Shown: in pieces, positions 1-8,275 of the stretch
Layout of the letters: the number at the start of each line of letters is the position of its first letter
How positions within the stretch are numbered: the stretch's first letter is position 1
NCBI GenBank assembly: GCA_045600125.1
Contig: JAZRXH010000123.1
Location: 1 to 27,059 of the forward strand
Length of the DNA: 27,059 bases
Reading direction: 5' to 3'
From: SIG622 sp045600125
GTDB taxonomy: Bacteria > Bacillota > Clostridia > Oscillospirales > CAG-382
The notes under the pieces: generated by a model
Database searches by the model: none
The model's input: the letters and a program-made list of their open reading frames with translations, nothing else
What the model was told of the DNA's origin: nothing
Translations under genes and position numbers: made by a program

Positions 1-43
1 ACGCCTGTTCTTCTTCACTTAAATATATTTCTTTGTTTTTCAT
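1..43 (-). CDS. 5' end of a leftward gene, cut by the window edge
   Basis: An ATG at 43-41 opens a frame of 14 codons (MKNKEIYLSEEEQA) that runs off the left edge. It is preceded by an AAGGGG ribosome site with 8 bases of spacing and by a near-consensus promoter at 65-93, so it is very likely a real gene start. The opening resembles the helix-turn-helix N-terminus of IS630-type transposases, but 14 residues are far too few to assign a family. Confidence 0.6.
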   Translation of the reverse strand, partial: MKNKEIYLSEEEQA

Positions 44-64
44 ATGGTACACCCCTTTTTCTCT

Positions 65-93
65 ATTATACCATATGTTTTTACAAAAGTAAA
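65..93 (-). promoter_or_regulatory. Sigma-A-type promoter of the truncated leftward gene
   Basis: On the minus strand TTTACT (93-88) and a perfect TATAAT (70-65) are separated by 17 bases. Transcription would start near 58, giving a short leader to the ATG at 43. Confidence 0.6.
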
Positions 94-117
94 GTTTTAA
101 ATGTTACAATGTAGTAG

Positions 118-136
118 GGGCGAACTGCGTTCGCCC
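118..136. repeat. Short interspersed palindrome
   Basis: GGGCGAA (118-124) and TTCGCCC (130-136) form a 7-bp stem with a 5-base loop, preceded by GTAGTAG. From general knowledge, GTAGGGGCG-type palindromes are frequent intergenic repeats in clostridial genomes; calling this one a member is inference. Confidence 0.5.
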
Positions 137-240
137 GCATTGTTTTATGATACACATGGCACCGTAAGGGAGGGGGTTGTTCCTTCCGGGTTGTTTCGTT
201 TCACTCAGAGAAATTTTGTGCAAAACGGGACAATACTCGG

Positions 241-391
241 GCATCTGCAACCCCGATTTTGCCTGAGGTACATTCCCGGATTGGCGGCGGGGCCTCCCCG
301 CGGCGGTCAAACGGGACAAGGTTCGGCCATCGGGGATTACGGTTTTGTCTGCGGTGCAATCCTCTCGTATTGCCCGCGGGGGCTCCCCGCG
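241..391. repeat. Two diverged copies of a 60-70 bp intergenic repeat
   Basis: Positions 321-391 carry a unit starting TTCGGCCATCGGGGAT and ending in a GC-rich CTCCCCGC block. Positions 263-301 match 570-608 with a single mismatch (270/577), and 241-262 look like a decayed first half. A third copy lies at 542-608. The unit therefore recurs three times within 370 bases. Confidence 0.65.
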
Positions 392-434
392 CCCTACGGT
401 CTGCCGCCGGTTTGACAAAGGCAAATAACTAACA

Positions 435-465
435 TCCGCTGAGGTCGTATCTTGACCTCAGCGGA
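435..465. repeat. Perfect 12-bp inverted repeat
   Basis: TCCGCTGAGGTC (435-446) is the exact reverse complement of 454-465, with a 7-base loop. There is no T-tract on either side, so it is not a standard intrinsic terminator. It may be a mobile or REP-like palindrome. Confidence 0.6.
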
Positions 466-502
466 CGGTAGAAACTTGTTATTTTTGCTGAAAACTTGCT
501 GA

Positions 503-533
503 GCTTTGCCGCTTGGCTTTATGGCGGCAAAGC
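503..533. repeat. Perfect 10-bp inverted repeat
   Basis: GCTTTGCCGC (503-512) pairs exactly with 524-533 around an 11-base loop. It lies downstream of the 2442-aa gene on the minus strand. The following bases are only moderately T-rich, so termination is possible but not shown. Confidence 0.5.
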
Positions 534-541
534 GGGGATAG

Positions 542-629
542 TTTCGGCCATCGGGGATCACGGTTTTATCTGAGGTGCATTCCCGGATTGGCGGCGGGGC
601 CTCCCCGCTGCCTGCGGGGGCTTCCCCGC
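542..629. repeat. Third repeat copy with two GC hairpins, just past the surface-protein stop
   Basis: Positions 542-583 align with 321-362 (about 37 of 42 identical) and 570-608 align with 263-301 (38 of 39). Two hairpins follow: GCGGGG/CCCCGC at 594-608 with a 3-base loop and at 614-629 with a 4-base loop. On the minus strand they lie 18-55 bases past the stop of the 2442-aa gene and could slow or end transcription, although no T-run follows. Confidence 0.6.
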
Positions 630-646
630 TGTTCCGCACAGTCGAA

Positions 647-3600
647 TCAAACCTGATCCTTTTTGCGCTTTTTCCGAAGGAGGAGCCACGCCGAACCAAC
701 GGCGAGAATACCGCCGAAGGTAAAGAAAGGCACGGTGCCGATACCGCCGGTTTCGGGGAGCTTATACGTAAAGAGGATCTGAATGACCGGGTGATCATAT
801 ATACCGATCTTCACGTCGCCGTCCTGGGTATAGACCACGTCGGCGAAGCTGTTCGCCCGGTAGCCCGGCTGTCCGGAGGAGGTGCTGTTGCCGGGATAGT
901 CTGTATCCGGGTCGCCGAAGCTGCCCGCAGGATAGGATATACTCTCTCTTGCAAGCTCCGACGCCTCCACGTTATAGGAAATAACGTAGATGTATCCCTC
1001 TTCAAGGCAGTAATCCGGCATGAAGTCCACACGGATCATACCGTTCGACTCTTCGTCATCGTCGGCGTTCGTATAAACAACGCTCTCAATGACGTTCTTT
1101 CCGTCCTCGGTTGCCGAGCCGACCGAAGAGGTCAGCGGGATAAAGTTTCCGTACCACAGATAGGTGATGTCCTCCGGATTCGTGCGGCTTATCTTGTTGA
1201 TGGTCAAAGACATATTGCTTCCGCCGCCCACGAGCTTTACATATTTGCTCAGATGGTCGGTGATATAAACGCCCTTGAACTCCGGATAGCCGATCGAGCC
1301 CTCTTCCCGTGTTCCGGCAACATCCAGATACAGTCTGTAATAATCGCCCGAAAGACCCGTATCCGGGTTTGACGTCGGCGTATCCTCAATATTATCCGCA
1401 AGGTAATCGATGTACTTCCGACAGTCTACCCTGCCGTCCGTGCTCGGTTCATCGGTGGAGATGTTCTGCACGTCGCAGGTATAGGTATCGTACTTACTCT
1501 GCAGGGAAACCCTCTCGAAGACGCTGAACCTTGCCGCATTGTTTACGTTGCCGTCAAAGCCGGGCGTCATGATATACGTCCCCTTCTTATTCTCCATCTT
1601 CAAAGTCAGATACTTGGGCGTGTCGTATTTGTCGCCGGAAAGAACGTAGAAACAGCCGGTACCCGTGGTGCTGTCGTATCCGAACTGCCAGTTGCAGTTG
1701 GGGTTGGCGTCCGAAGGCGTCGAAACGTAATCGATATTTTTGTTGTCCTTCTTCAGAGCGAGATAATATCCGTTTATTTTCAGAAGGAAAGAAGATTGAT
1801 TCTTGGGATCGCGGTGAGGCTCTGCGGTAAGCAGCGCCTCGGAAGGGATGGCGCCGGTCAGCTCAGCACTGCAGGAAAGTGTGCCGAACTCAAAGGTCTC
1901 GATCTCCGGGGTCGAAGGCTCGTCTGCGGCTCTTACCGTTGCAGGGCTGTAGTTGAGTGCGCCGTTCGAGAAGTCTATCATATACTGCCCGCTGAGATTT
2001 GCAAACGCAGTCACAAGTACATACGATGTGCTGTCCCACAGCGTGGTCGAACCGGATTCACTGCTCTCGTTGAAGGGAATATAGTGCTGACCGCCTCCGG
2101 CGTCGGGAACGGCGACAAAGTTATAGCCCGTCTCGAATCCGAGTATCTTTCTCTCCTTCACCGAATACTCATAGGGATTACCTGTAAGAGGATTGATGTA
2201 CGGCAGAGGCTCATCGCTGTCGGGAAGCGTCAGGAAGGTATACTTCCAATTGCAGGACGAATCAAGCTCGTGCTCCGTAAGATACTTTCCGTCCTGATAA
2301 AGCTCGACAGTCACGGGTGCGGTCTCATCCATACTTACCCCAACCCACGTCTTGCTTACCGACACCGAGGTCTCGTTCGGACGTTCGCCGCCGGGAAGGT
2401 AGGTATTGGTCACGGTCGTATTGAAGGTCGGCGGAACGGTATCAGGTACCTTTTCATAGAAAGCGAATTCCGTTGCTTTATTTACGTCACCGTCGTTTGC
2501 AAAGACGTAAACTCCTTTTTCAAGCTTTACGAGAAGGTACTTGTCGTTCAGCTTTATTTTTCCGTTGCTCTTCGGATCTGCCTTCAGACAGGTATCGTTT
2601 CCCCGCTCGGCTGCCATAGTGCCGTCTTTTTTCAGGTAGGAATGACTTTCTTCTTCGTCTTCTTCGTCTTCTTCGTCTCCCACTGCCGCCTCAAGGTAAT
2701 TGTTCCGGTTGTTGTTATCGCCGCTGTACAGAATTTTCCAGCCGCAGTATTCGTCATCCGTGAAATAGGAAGCCGCTTCGTCGTCCACAGCGTCCGGGAA
2801 GGTCTCGTCCTCGTCGCTTGCAAAATGAAGACTGACTTCAAGCAGCTTGTCGACGCCGTCGGTACAGAGTGCATAGGACGACGTTTTGTCCACGATCATA
2901 TACTCGGTCGAGCCGTCAAGCTTGACCTCCGACAACGGTACCTCGACCCAGTAGGATGGAGGCAGAACCGTCTGAAGATCGCCGTATTCCGTCATGTAGC
3001 CCTGAACCGGATCCTCGGTAACGGTGTACTCATAAATATCGGATGCGTCATCCGGATTGCAATAAGGCAGATCCGTGAAGGTATATTTCCAACCATTTGC
3101 AGCGGTGACCGTATACTGATCGTAGAACTCGCCGTTCTGGAAGACATTGAAGGTAATGCCTTCCGGTCTGTTGGAGGTCGTACCCTTTTCGCCCGACCAT
3201 TCCTTCGTGACGGTCAGTTCGGTCACGGCGCCGGCAGGACCGCCTTCCTTCGGATTGACCTTGATCGTTTCATGACCCTGCTTTTCAAGCTCGGTAACAC
3301 GGGTCGCCGTAATTTCATCGGCAAAATAGCCGCTTTCGGATACCGGATCCGGCGTAAAGACGACCTTCAGGACCACATCGTAGGTTCCGGGGGTCTTGGG
3401 CGTCCACTGCTGAGCCATTTCGGAAGCATCGGTGATGCTGCTGTCCGGAACACCGCCGGTCACGTGAAGCGTTGTGGGAACAGGATACTGCTTGCCGCCG
3501 GGAATCACCCAGACGTAGGAAACCGTACCGTTTATCTGATTATAATTGTCAATGAGGTCGTGAACGACTGCCGTGATGTATTCGCTGTCCGGAGCGGCGG

Positions 3601-6600
3601 GAGAATCCTCACTCATAACGGCGCCCTCGGAGGTCTTCAGATCCTCCAGGTTCACCGGCGTCTTGACCTCGACTTCCACTGTGCCGCCGTTGTTGACGTC
3701 GAAGCGGATCGGCACGTTGACCTCGGGAGTATCAAAGCCCTCTGTTGTATCGGACACGATGACCGTCTGGTTTGTTTTCGGGTCGATGTAGATCGAGCCG
3801 TCCTTGTTCAGCTTCATGTGCATGAACGACACCGTCGGCACGTTCACGTTGGTAAATACGTTGTTGCTGCCGATGTAATCGTCACGGGCAATGACCTCAA
3901 AATGGAGCTTTGCATTGTGCGTGTTGAAGACCGTACCGAAATCAAAGGAAACGTCGGTGGTCTTATCGGAGTTTTCGCAGACCGTCAGCGTCTGAAGGTA
4001 CGGAGCGTCGCAGTCCGGGAGACTGACGTACTTTGCTACGTAGGTGACGTCGCCGTCGTAGGTCGCATTCACGACAGACGAGCCCGACATGTCCGCATTC
4101 ACCGTTCCGTCGGCATTGTATACCGTATATGCAAAATCGGCTGTCGCAATGCGTCCGTCCGAAGTATAGGTCAGAGGCGTAATGACGGTCTTGTGGGAAA
4201 CCGAGCCGTTTCTGTTCACAACCGTTGCCGTAAAGGGTCTTTCCGGCTCGATCCGAAACTCGTCGGAAACGGTATCGCAGACGGTGACCGCATCAATGGA
4301 CTTTCCCTCGTCGTAGTCCTTGATGCCTTTTGATTTCAAAGCCTTCTGTGCGATCTTTACAAGATAGTTGAAAATGGCGTCCTCGCTGGTGGCAACGTAT
4401 TTTTCGGTAAATTTACCCTCGGTGGAGCCGGCGGAATAACCGGCGGAAGGATCCAGACTGTACGGATTGCCGGCGTTGTTTTTCGAATAATCGAGCCAGG
4501 AAAGAACGCCCGCCGGATTCAGAGAAGTACCCACGTTCGTACGGATACCGTATACGGCGTCGATAGAGCTGTCATAGAAGCTGCCCCACGGCACAAGACA
4601 GCCGTAGCCCTGGGTATCGGAGGAATTCTCGGTACCGCCGCCGATGACGATGGCGATCTTGTTGATATCTTCAAAGTGGATCGGGTCGCCCTTGAGGTCG
4701 ACCCAGCCGGTCAGGTTGTCATACAGGGCAGCCGCCGCATTCTTCATGGCTGTGTCGTTATTTGCATAATGGACGTGCTCACAGTTTCCGAAGGAATCCC
4801 AGTCGTAGAGTGCTTCGTGCAGGATCTCGGAATTATTCGAAACATAGACGGTATTCGTCTTTCCGTTCACGGTACCGCAGTTATATTCGAGCAGGTTAAA
4901 GCTGCCGCCGTGCTGGATCTCATTGACGCCGAGCACAAGGTTTCTGCCGGGGAAATTTTCCTCCATCCAGTCAACAAAGCGAAGGATCGCCTGCTTGATG
5001 TCGTACAGGTTCGCCATCTCGGTATTGTGCTGTGCGGCGCCGACCTCGATGGTGGTATAGGTCCCGTCCCCCTCAACGCAGTTCGCATGGGCATAGTCAA
5101 ACATCTGCCAGGAGGTCTGCACGGTGATCAGCATCGCCAGAGGCGACACGCTGGACGCCTGCGTCTCGGCAACGATGTCCACGTCGTAGGTACGCTCCGT
5201 GTTGAAGTCACCGGGCTCGTCCGCCGTAGCGGTCTTGTTCAGCGACTGAACGAAGCGGGAATAATCTACACCGTCCTCAAGGAAGTCGTATTCCAGCGAC
5301 TGGATCAGACCGTCCTCGCCGTTTCTTGCTACGCCGCTTATCGGGCTGTGGAACGAGCAGGCGTTGTCCTTCGGCCACTCGATGATCTTGTCGCCGTAGG
5401 TACTGATGGGACCGCTGCCGTTGGCGCCCGGATAATAGGTCTTATTCTGTAAGACGCCGGCGTCGGTGTTGGGGTTATAGAGATCGAATATATACCTGTC
5501 CCAAAGGTCTGCCACGTGAGCAAGGGCTTCTTCCTCGCCTTTGCTGTCTTTGACTCTCAGATATTCCGAGGCAAGGTAATTTGCGTAGGATTCCGCATCG
5601 CTGAACGGCACCTTGGGGTCACGTGCCACATTGTCATAGTAGAAATAGTCGTTGAATCGGGTGCTGCCGATGCTGACGTCGGTCTTATACTGCGGCACTG
5701 TTCCGCCGCCGTTCTTTCCGCCGCTGCGGAGATACCACGCATACTCCGTGAGCTTCAGCTCGCTGTTGATGTGTGCAATGGCGGCGTCGTATACTTCCTT
5801 GAGGGGATTGACGTTCTTCAGGACCGCCGACGATTTGATATCAGTGCCGTCATAAAGCAGGCATCGAACCGTCTTGCCGCCGTCCAGCAAGTGCTCGGCG
5901 CCGGGAGTCAGACTCGAATATTCCGTGGCATTCAGCGTATTTCCGGTTTCGTTCTCCAGCGTTATCCAGCCCGCTGCGTTATCGTAATACTGCCAGACAT
6001 AACCGGGGGTGAATGCGGCGTCGGTGTCCGCCGTGACGAGAAGAATCGTTCCGTCGGCTCCGTCGGGAACCATCTCCGACGAAAGCGTAAGCGACGTCAT
6101 GCCGTAATACTGATCAAAGGCTTCAAACAGAGCCTTGGCGGTAGTCGGTCTCGTGCCGCCGAAAAGCTCGGAATAATCGCCGGATACCCAATCCGAAAAG
6201 CCTTCCTTTGCCGCATTCAGAATATCGTAAAGAGAAAACTCCTGCGAAGTGCCGGACTTATCGTTGGCGGGCGCCGCCGTATTCTCGGCAACTCTGACAC
6301 GGTAAAGCGTACCGAGGGGATTCGTATTCACAAGGGAGGTGATATCGAGCTCGACCTCGACTCCCGCATTCGTCTTGGCGCTCCAGCTTCCTGCGGCAAC
6401 GGTCCAGTTGTCACCTATTCCGACGTCGTAGTTATAGTAAATATTACCGGAGGTAGAGTGTGCATAGATCTTAACGGAGGACAGAGTACCCGCATCATCG
6501 CCCGTGCCGGGAGTCCAGTCCGCTTCCACCTCGGCGGAAACGTTCTTTCCGGCTTTCGGATTCAGCGTCAGACCGTAAATCGAGAAATGCTCGGTCTCAA

Positions 6601-7975
6601 GGAACACCGTGCCTTCGTCCGGGTTGACCTCTGCCTGCATATCGGTAACGGTGCCGCTCTCCTCGTCAATGTGATATACCGAGGTATCCACCGCCACGTC
6701 CTCGGATACGAAGGACAGATAGACGGGTCCTACGGGCTCGACCGTCTCCTCTCCGCAAAGCAGAGAGATATCCATAAGGACGGTATCCATATTGCAGCCG
6801 CCGTCCTTCATGAGCCTTGAGGCAAGGAGCTCGGCGCTTTCGGTGCTTGCAATCTCAAAGGCGCTGAGCGTAACGTCCTGCATAGGCACGGGAAGGGACG
6901 AGCCGAGACCCGATACCGTCACAACGACGCCCGTTTCGGTCATAGTGCCGAGAGTGAACCACTCGGGATTCTGCGGAAGCACGCCGTAGCCGACGATGCT
7001 GCTCTCGTAAATATCGTGATCGGCAACGTCGACTCTGCCGTTCAGGTCGCCCTCGACGGTACGGAAGGCACAGGGCTCCTTTGTCAAGCCGTCGAAAACG
7101 ATCTCCCTAACAAAGCCCATATGATCGGCGATGCATGTATCTTCACGGTTCGAGTCGAAGAAGACAAGGTCGCCCGGAACGGGCAGATAGGTACCGAAGT
7201 CTCTGAAGCGGTCCACGTCCTCCCTGCGGAGATAGTCTACCCACGCCGCATCGGTCTTTTCCTCCGGAACAAAGCCCTCCTCCGCTCCGGCACGGGAGAG
7301 ACAGAAATCGCAGAACAGTGCGTCCCAGTCGGCGTAGCGATCGCCGTAAAGGTCGCCGTATCTCGTATAGCCCCGGACAGACTCGCCGTCCTCCAGAACC
7401 AGATAATTCCGTGTGCTTTCGGAATAGCCGAGCTGTGTTTCGGCAACAGCCAGAACGTCCGTGTTGCGGTTGCCGATCAAGGTCGCCTTGTCCGCCGTCT
7501 TCACCCATTCGGCGCTGTCCTCGATATCCGCCCCGGGATCCGAGAAGCACTGCAGTGTGTGGACATGGATGGGCTTATGGCACACAAGCACCTTTTCACC
7601 CTCGGAGGCGGAAGCGAGATTTTCTTCGCCATTCTCTGCTTCGGCGCCTTCGGTGCCTGCAGCGGCGTTTCCTTCGTTTTCTGCGTTTCCTTCGTTTTCT
7701 TCGTTTTCTGCGTTTTCTGCGTTTTCTTCGGTTGCTTCGGCGCTTGCATCGGCGGAAGCCGCAGGAGCTGCGGCATAGCATTCGTCGGTATGCCCGGTAT
7801 GCTCCTCAAAGCCGCAGTAGGTGATTTCTTCCTTGGTAATGGCGGGATTGATCAGCACATACGAGGTGACAAGCGCCACAAGGGTGCAAAGAACCGAAGC
7901 AGCAATGAGCCATTTCTGCTTCTCGTTATGTTCTTGCGAATATTTATTCAGTTTTGGCTGCAGCAGCTTATCCAT
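647..7975 (-). CDS. Giant LPETG-anchored surface protein with degenerate CHAP, vWA-like and split Cna-B domains
   Basis: This 2442-aa protein is a predicted cell-wall-anchored adhesin. Domains in order: membrane/signal segment 22-43; a Cys/His motif split by an Asn/Glu/Ala tract (54-143); a CHAP-like domain 170-335 with Trp217-Asp218 where the catalytic Cys is expected, His285 retained; unassigned beta-rich region 340-850; a vWA-like fold around 940-1115 without a DxSxS metal motif; two Cna-B domains with complete Lys/Glu/Asn isopeptide triads (K1591/E1654/N1857 and K1875/E1941/N2171), each holding a large insert before the last strand; a beta-rich domain 2195-2400 shared with the 2641-aa adhesin; LPETG at 2406-2410, a hydrophobic stretch and a basic tail. 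The ATG has a GAGGA site just upstream. The gene follows the sortase gene behind its own promoter (8159-8186). It may be an accessory pilin or a stand-alone wall adhesin; the ligand is unknown. Confidence 0.9.
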   Translation of the reverse strand: MDKLLQPKLNKYSQEHNEKQKWLIAASVLCTLVALVTSYVLINPAITKEEITYCGFEEHTGHTDECYAAAPAASADASAEATEENAENAENEENEGNAENEGNAAAGTEGAEAENGEENLASASEGEKVLVCHKPIHVHTLQCFSDPGADIEDSAEWVKTADKATLIGNRNTDVLAVAETQLGYSESTRNYLVLEDGESVRGYTRYGDLYGDRYADWDALFCDFCLSRAGAEEGFVPEEKTDAAWVDYLRREDVDRFRDFGTYLPVPGDLVFFDSNREDTCIADHMGFVREIVFDGLTKEPCAFRTVEGDLNGRVDVADHDIYESSIVGYGVLPQNPEWFTLGTMTETGVVVTVSGLGSSLPVPMQDVTLSAFEIASTESAELLASRLMKDGGCNMDTVLMDISLLCGEETVEPVGPVYLSFVSEDVAVDTSVYHIDEESGTVTDMQAEVNPDEGTVFLETEHFSIYGLTLNPKAGKNVSAEVEADWTPGTGDDAGTLSSVKIYAHSTSGNIYYNYDVGIGDNWTVAAGSWSAKTNAGVEVELDITSLVNTNPLGTLYRVRVAENTAAPANDKSGTSQEFSLYDILNAAKEGFSDWVSGDYSELFGGTRPTTAKALFEAFDQYYGMTSLTLSSEMVPDGADGTILLVTADTDAAFTPGYVWQYYDNAAGWITLENETGNTLNATEYSSLTPGAEHLLDGGKTVRCLLYDGTDIKSSAVLKNVNPLKEVYDAAIAHINSELKLTEYAWYLRSGGKNGGGTVPQYKTDVSIGSTRFNDYFYYDNVARDPKVPFSDAESYANYLASEYLRVKDSKGEEEALAHVADLWDRYIFDLYNPNTDAGVLQNKTYYPGANGSGPISTYGDKIIEWPKDNACSFHSPISGVARNGEDGLIQSLEYDFLEDGVDYSRFVQSLNKTATADEPGDFNTERTYDVDIVAETQASSVSPLAMLITVQTSWQMFDYAHANCVEGDGTYTTIEVGAAQHNTEMANLYDIKQAILRFVDWMEENFPGRNLVLGVNEIQHGGSFNLLEYNCGTVNGKTNTVYVSNNSEILHEALYDWDSFGNCEHVHYANNDTAMKNAAAALYDNLTGWVDLKGDPIHFEDINKIAIVIGGGTENSSDTQGYGCLVPWGSFYDSSIDAVYGIRTNVGTSLNPAGVLSWLDYSKNNAGNPYSLDPSAGYSAGSTEGKFTEKYVATSEDAIFNYLVKIAQKALKSKGIKDYDEGKSIDAVTVCDTVSDEFRIEPERPFTATVVNRNGSVSHKTVITPLTYTSDGRIATADFAYTVYNADGTVNADMSGSSVVNATYDGDVTYVAKYVSLPDCDAPYLQTLTVCENSDKTTDVSFDFGTVFNTHNAKLHFEVIARDDYIGSNNVFTNVNVPTVSFMHMKLNKDGSIYIDPKTNQTVIVSDTTEGFDTPEVNVPIRFDVNNGGTVEVEVKTPVNLEDLKTSEGAVMSEDSPAAPDSEYITAVVHDLIDNYNQINGTVSYVWVIPGGKQYPVPTTLHVTGGVPDSSITDASEMAQQWTPKTPGTYDVVLKVVFTPDPVSESGYFADEITATRVTELEKQGHETIKVNPKEGGPAGAVTELTVTKEWSGEKGTTSNRPEGITFNVFQNGEFYDQYTVTAANGWKYTFTDLPYCNPDDASDIYEYTVTEDPVQGYMTEYGDLQTVLPPSYWVEVPLSEVKLDGSTEYMIVDKTSSYALCTDGVDKLLEVSLHFASDEDETFPDAVDDEAASYFTDDEYCGWKILYSGDNNNRNNYLEAAVGDEEDEEDEEESHSYLKKDGTMAAERGNDTCLKADPKSNGKIKLNDKYLLVKLEKGVYVFANDGDVNKATEFAFYEKVPDTVPPTFNTTVTNTYLPGGERPNETSVSVSKTWVGVSMDETAPVTVELYQDGKYLTEHELDSSCNWKYTFLTLPDSDEPLPYINPLTGNPYEYSVKERKILGFETGYNFVAVPDAGGGQHYIPFNESSESGSTTLWDSTSYVLVTAFANLSGQYMIDFSNGALNYSPATVRAADEPSTPEIETFEFGTLSCSAELTGAIPSEALLTAEPHRDPKNQSSFLLKINGYYLALKKDNKNIDYVSTPSDANPNCNWQFGYDSTTGTGCFYVLSGDKYDTPKYLTLKMENKKGTYIMTPGFDGNVNNAARFSVFERVSLQSKYDTYTCDVQNISTDEPSTDGRVDCRKYIDYLADNIEDTPTSNPDTGLSGDYYRLYLDVAGTREEGSIGYPEFKGVYITDHLSKYVKLVGGGSNMSLTINKISRTNPEDITYLWYGNFIPLTSSVGSATEDGKNVIESVVYTNADDDEESNGMIRVDFMPDYCLEEGYIYVISYNVEASELARESISYPAGSFGDPDTDYPGNSTSSGQPGYRANSFADVVYTQDGDVKIGIYDHPVIQILFTYKLPETGGIGTVPFFTFGGILAVGSAWLLLRKKRKKDQV
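2651..2677 (-). repeat. 9-bp tandem repeat encoding an acidic tract
   Basis: Three perfect copies of TTCTTCGTC lie inside the first insert of the 2442-aa protein and encode Glu/Asp. The period is a multiple of three, so copy-number changes would keep the frame. Confidence 0.75.
7667..7738 (-). repeat. 9-bp tandem repeat encoding an Asn/Glu/Ala linker
   Basis: Eight consecutive 9-bp units related to GTTTTCTGC/GTTTTCTTC encode a low-complexity Glu-Asn-Ala/Gly stretch at about residues 80-103 of the 2442-aa protein. It sits just outside the membrane segment and interrupts the first Cys/His repeat. It is an in-frame, length-variable linker candidate. Confidence 0.75.
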
Positions 7976-8275
7976 CCGGTTATCCTCTTTTTTAATTTTG
8001 ACGGATTTACGGCGGCTCTAAGGCTCTTTCCGCAAGGGCTGATACAGCCCGCAGACGAAGCTCCTCTTCTGCCGTGTGTAAATGGGTCAGTAAGATACTT
8101 TTCCCGCCAAGGGTGTAAAAGAGAGATATATTGCTTTGCCTTTTGTAATAATCCTGTGATTATATCTTTCCTGTGCAGAAAATCAATCCCCGCACAGTCG
8201 GATGCGATGCTCGGAAAATTACGCACTTTTAAGCAAAATGATATTCTGATCGGCGGTCATCGCCGGTTATTCCTC
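7976..8275 (-). other. Leader region between the sortase gene and the second giant adhesin
   Basis: This 300-base stretch has no convincing gene. It holds the promoter at 8159-8186, a leader of about 175 bases, a GGGCTG/CAGCCC hairpin with a 3-base loop at 8036-8050, and the GAGGA ribosome site at 7984-7988. A short frame across it (8226-7948) has no ribosome site and overlaps the adhesin start, so it was not called. Confidence 0.55.
8159..8186 (-). promoter_or_regulatory. Promoter of the 2442-aa surface-protein gene
   Basis: On the minus strand TTGATT (8186-8181) and a perfect TATAAT (8164-8159) are 16 bases apart. The start would be near 8152. It lets this adhesin be expressed separately from the upstream pilus operon. 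Confidence 0.6.

Larger units (their letters stand above)
44..646. other. Gene-poor intergenic region rich in inverted and direct repeats
   Basis: No credible gene is visible between the leftward start at 43 and the stop of the giant surface-protein gene at 647. Open frames here are short, lack ribosome sites and overlap repeats. The stretch contains an imperfect palindrome (118-136), two long hairpins (435-465 and 503-533), GC hairpins (594-608 and 614-629) and diverged copies of a 60-70 bp repeat. No classical hairpin plus U-tract terminator for the 2442-aa gene is seen; the GC hairpins just past its stop are the best candidates. Confidence 0.6.

Noticed and set aside
435..533. Hairpins as intrinsic terminators of the 2442-aa gene
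   Set aside because: Stems are perfect but neither is followed by a T-tract on the minus strand, so they are listed only as inverted repeats.
101..798. Short open frames on both strands in the left intergenic region
   Set aside because: They are created by GC-rich repeats, with no ribosome sites or conserved motifs.
1796..4333. 845-codon plus-strand open frame opposite the 2442-aa protein gene
   Set aside because: It is antisense to a gene with clear domains and a sorting signal, has no ribosome site and its translation is compositionally odd (Arg/Val/Ile-rich) with no recognisable domain.
7948..8226. 92-codon minus-strand frame upstream of the 2442-aa gene as a leader peptide
   Set aside because: It starts upstream of the promoter at 8159-8186, lacks a ribosome site and overlaps the adhesin start in another frame.
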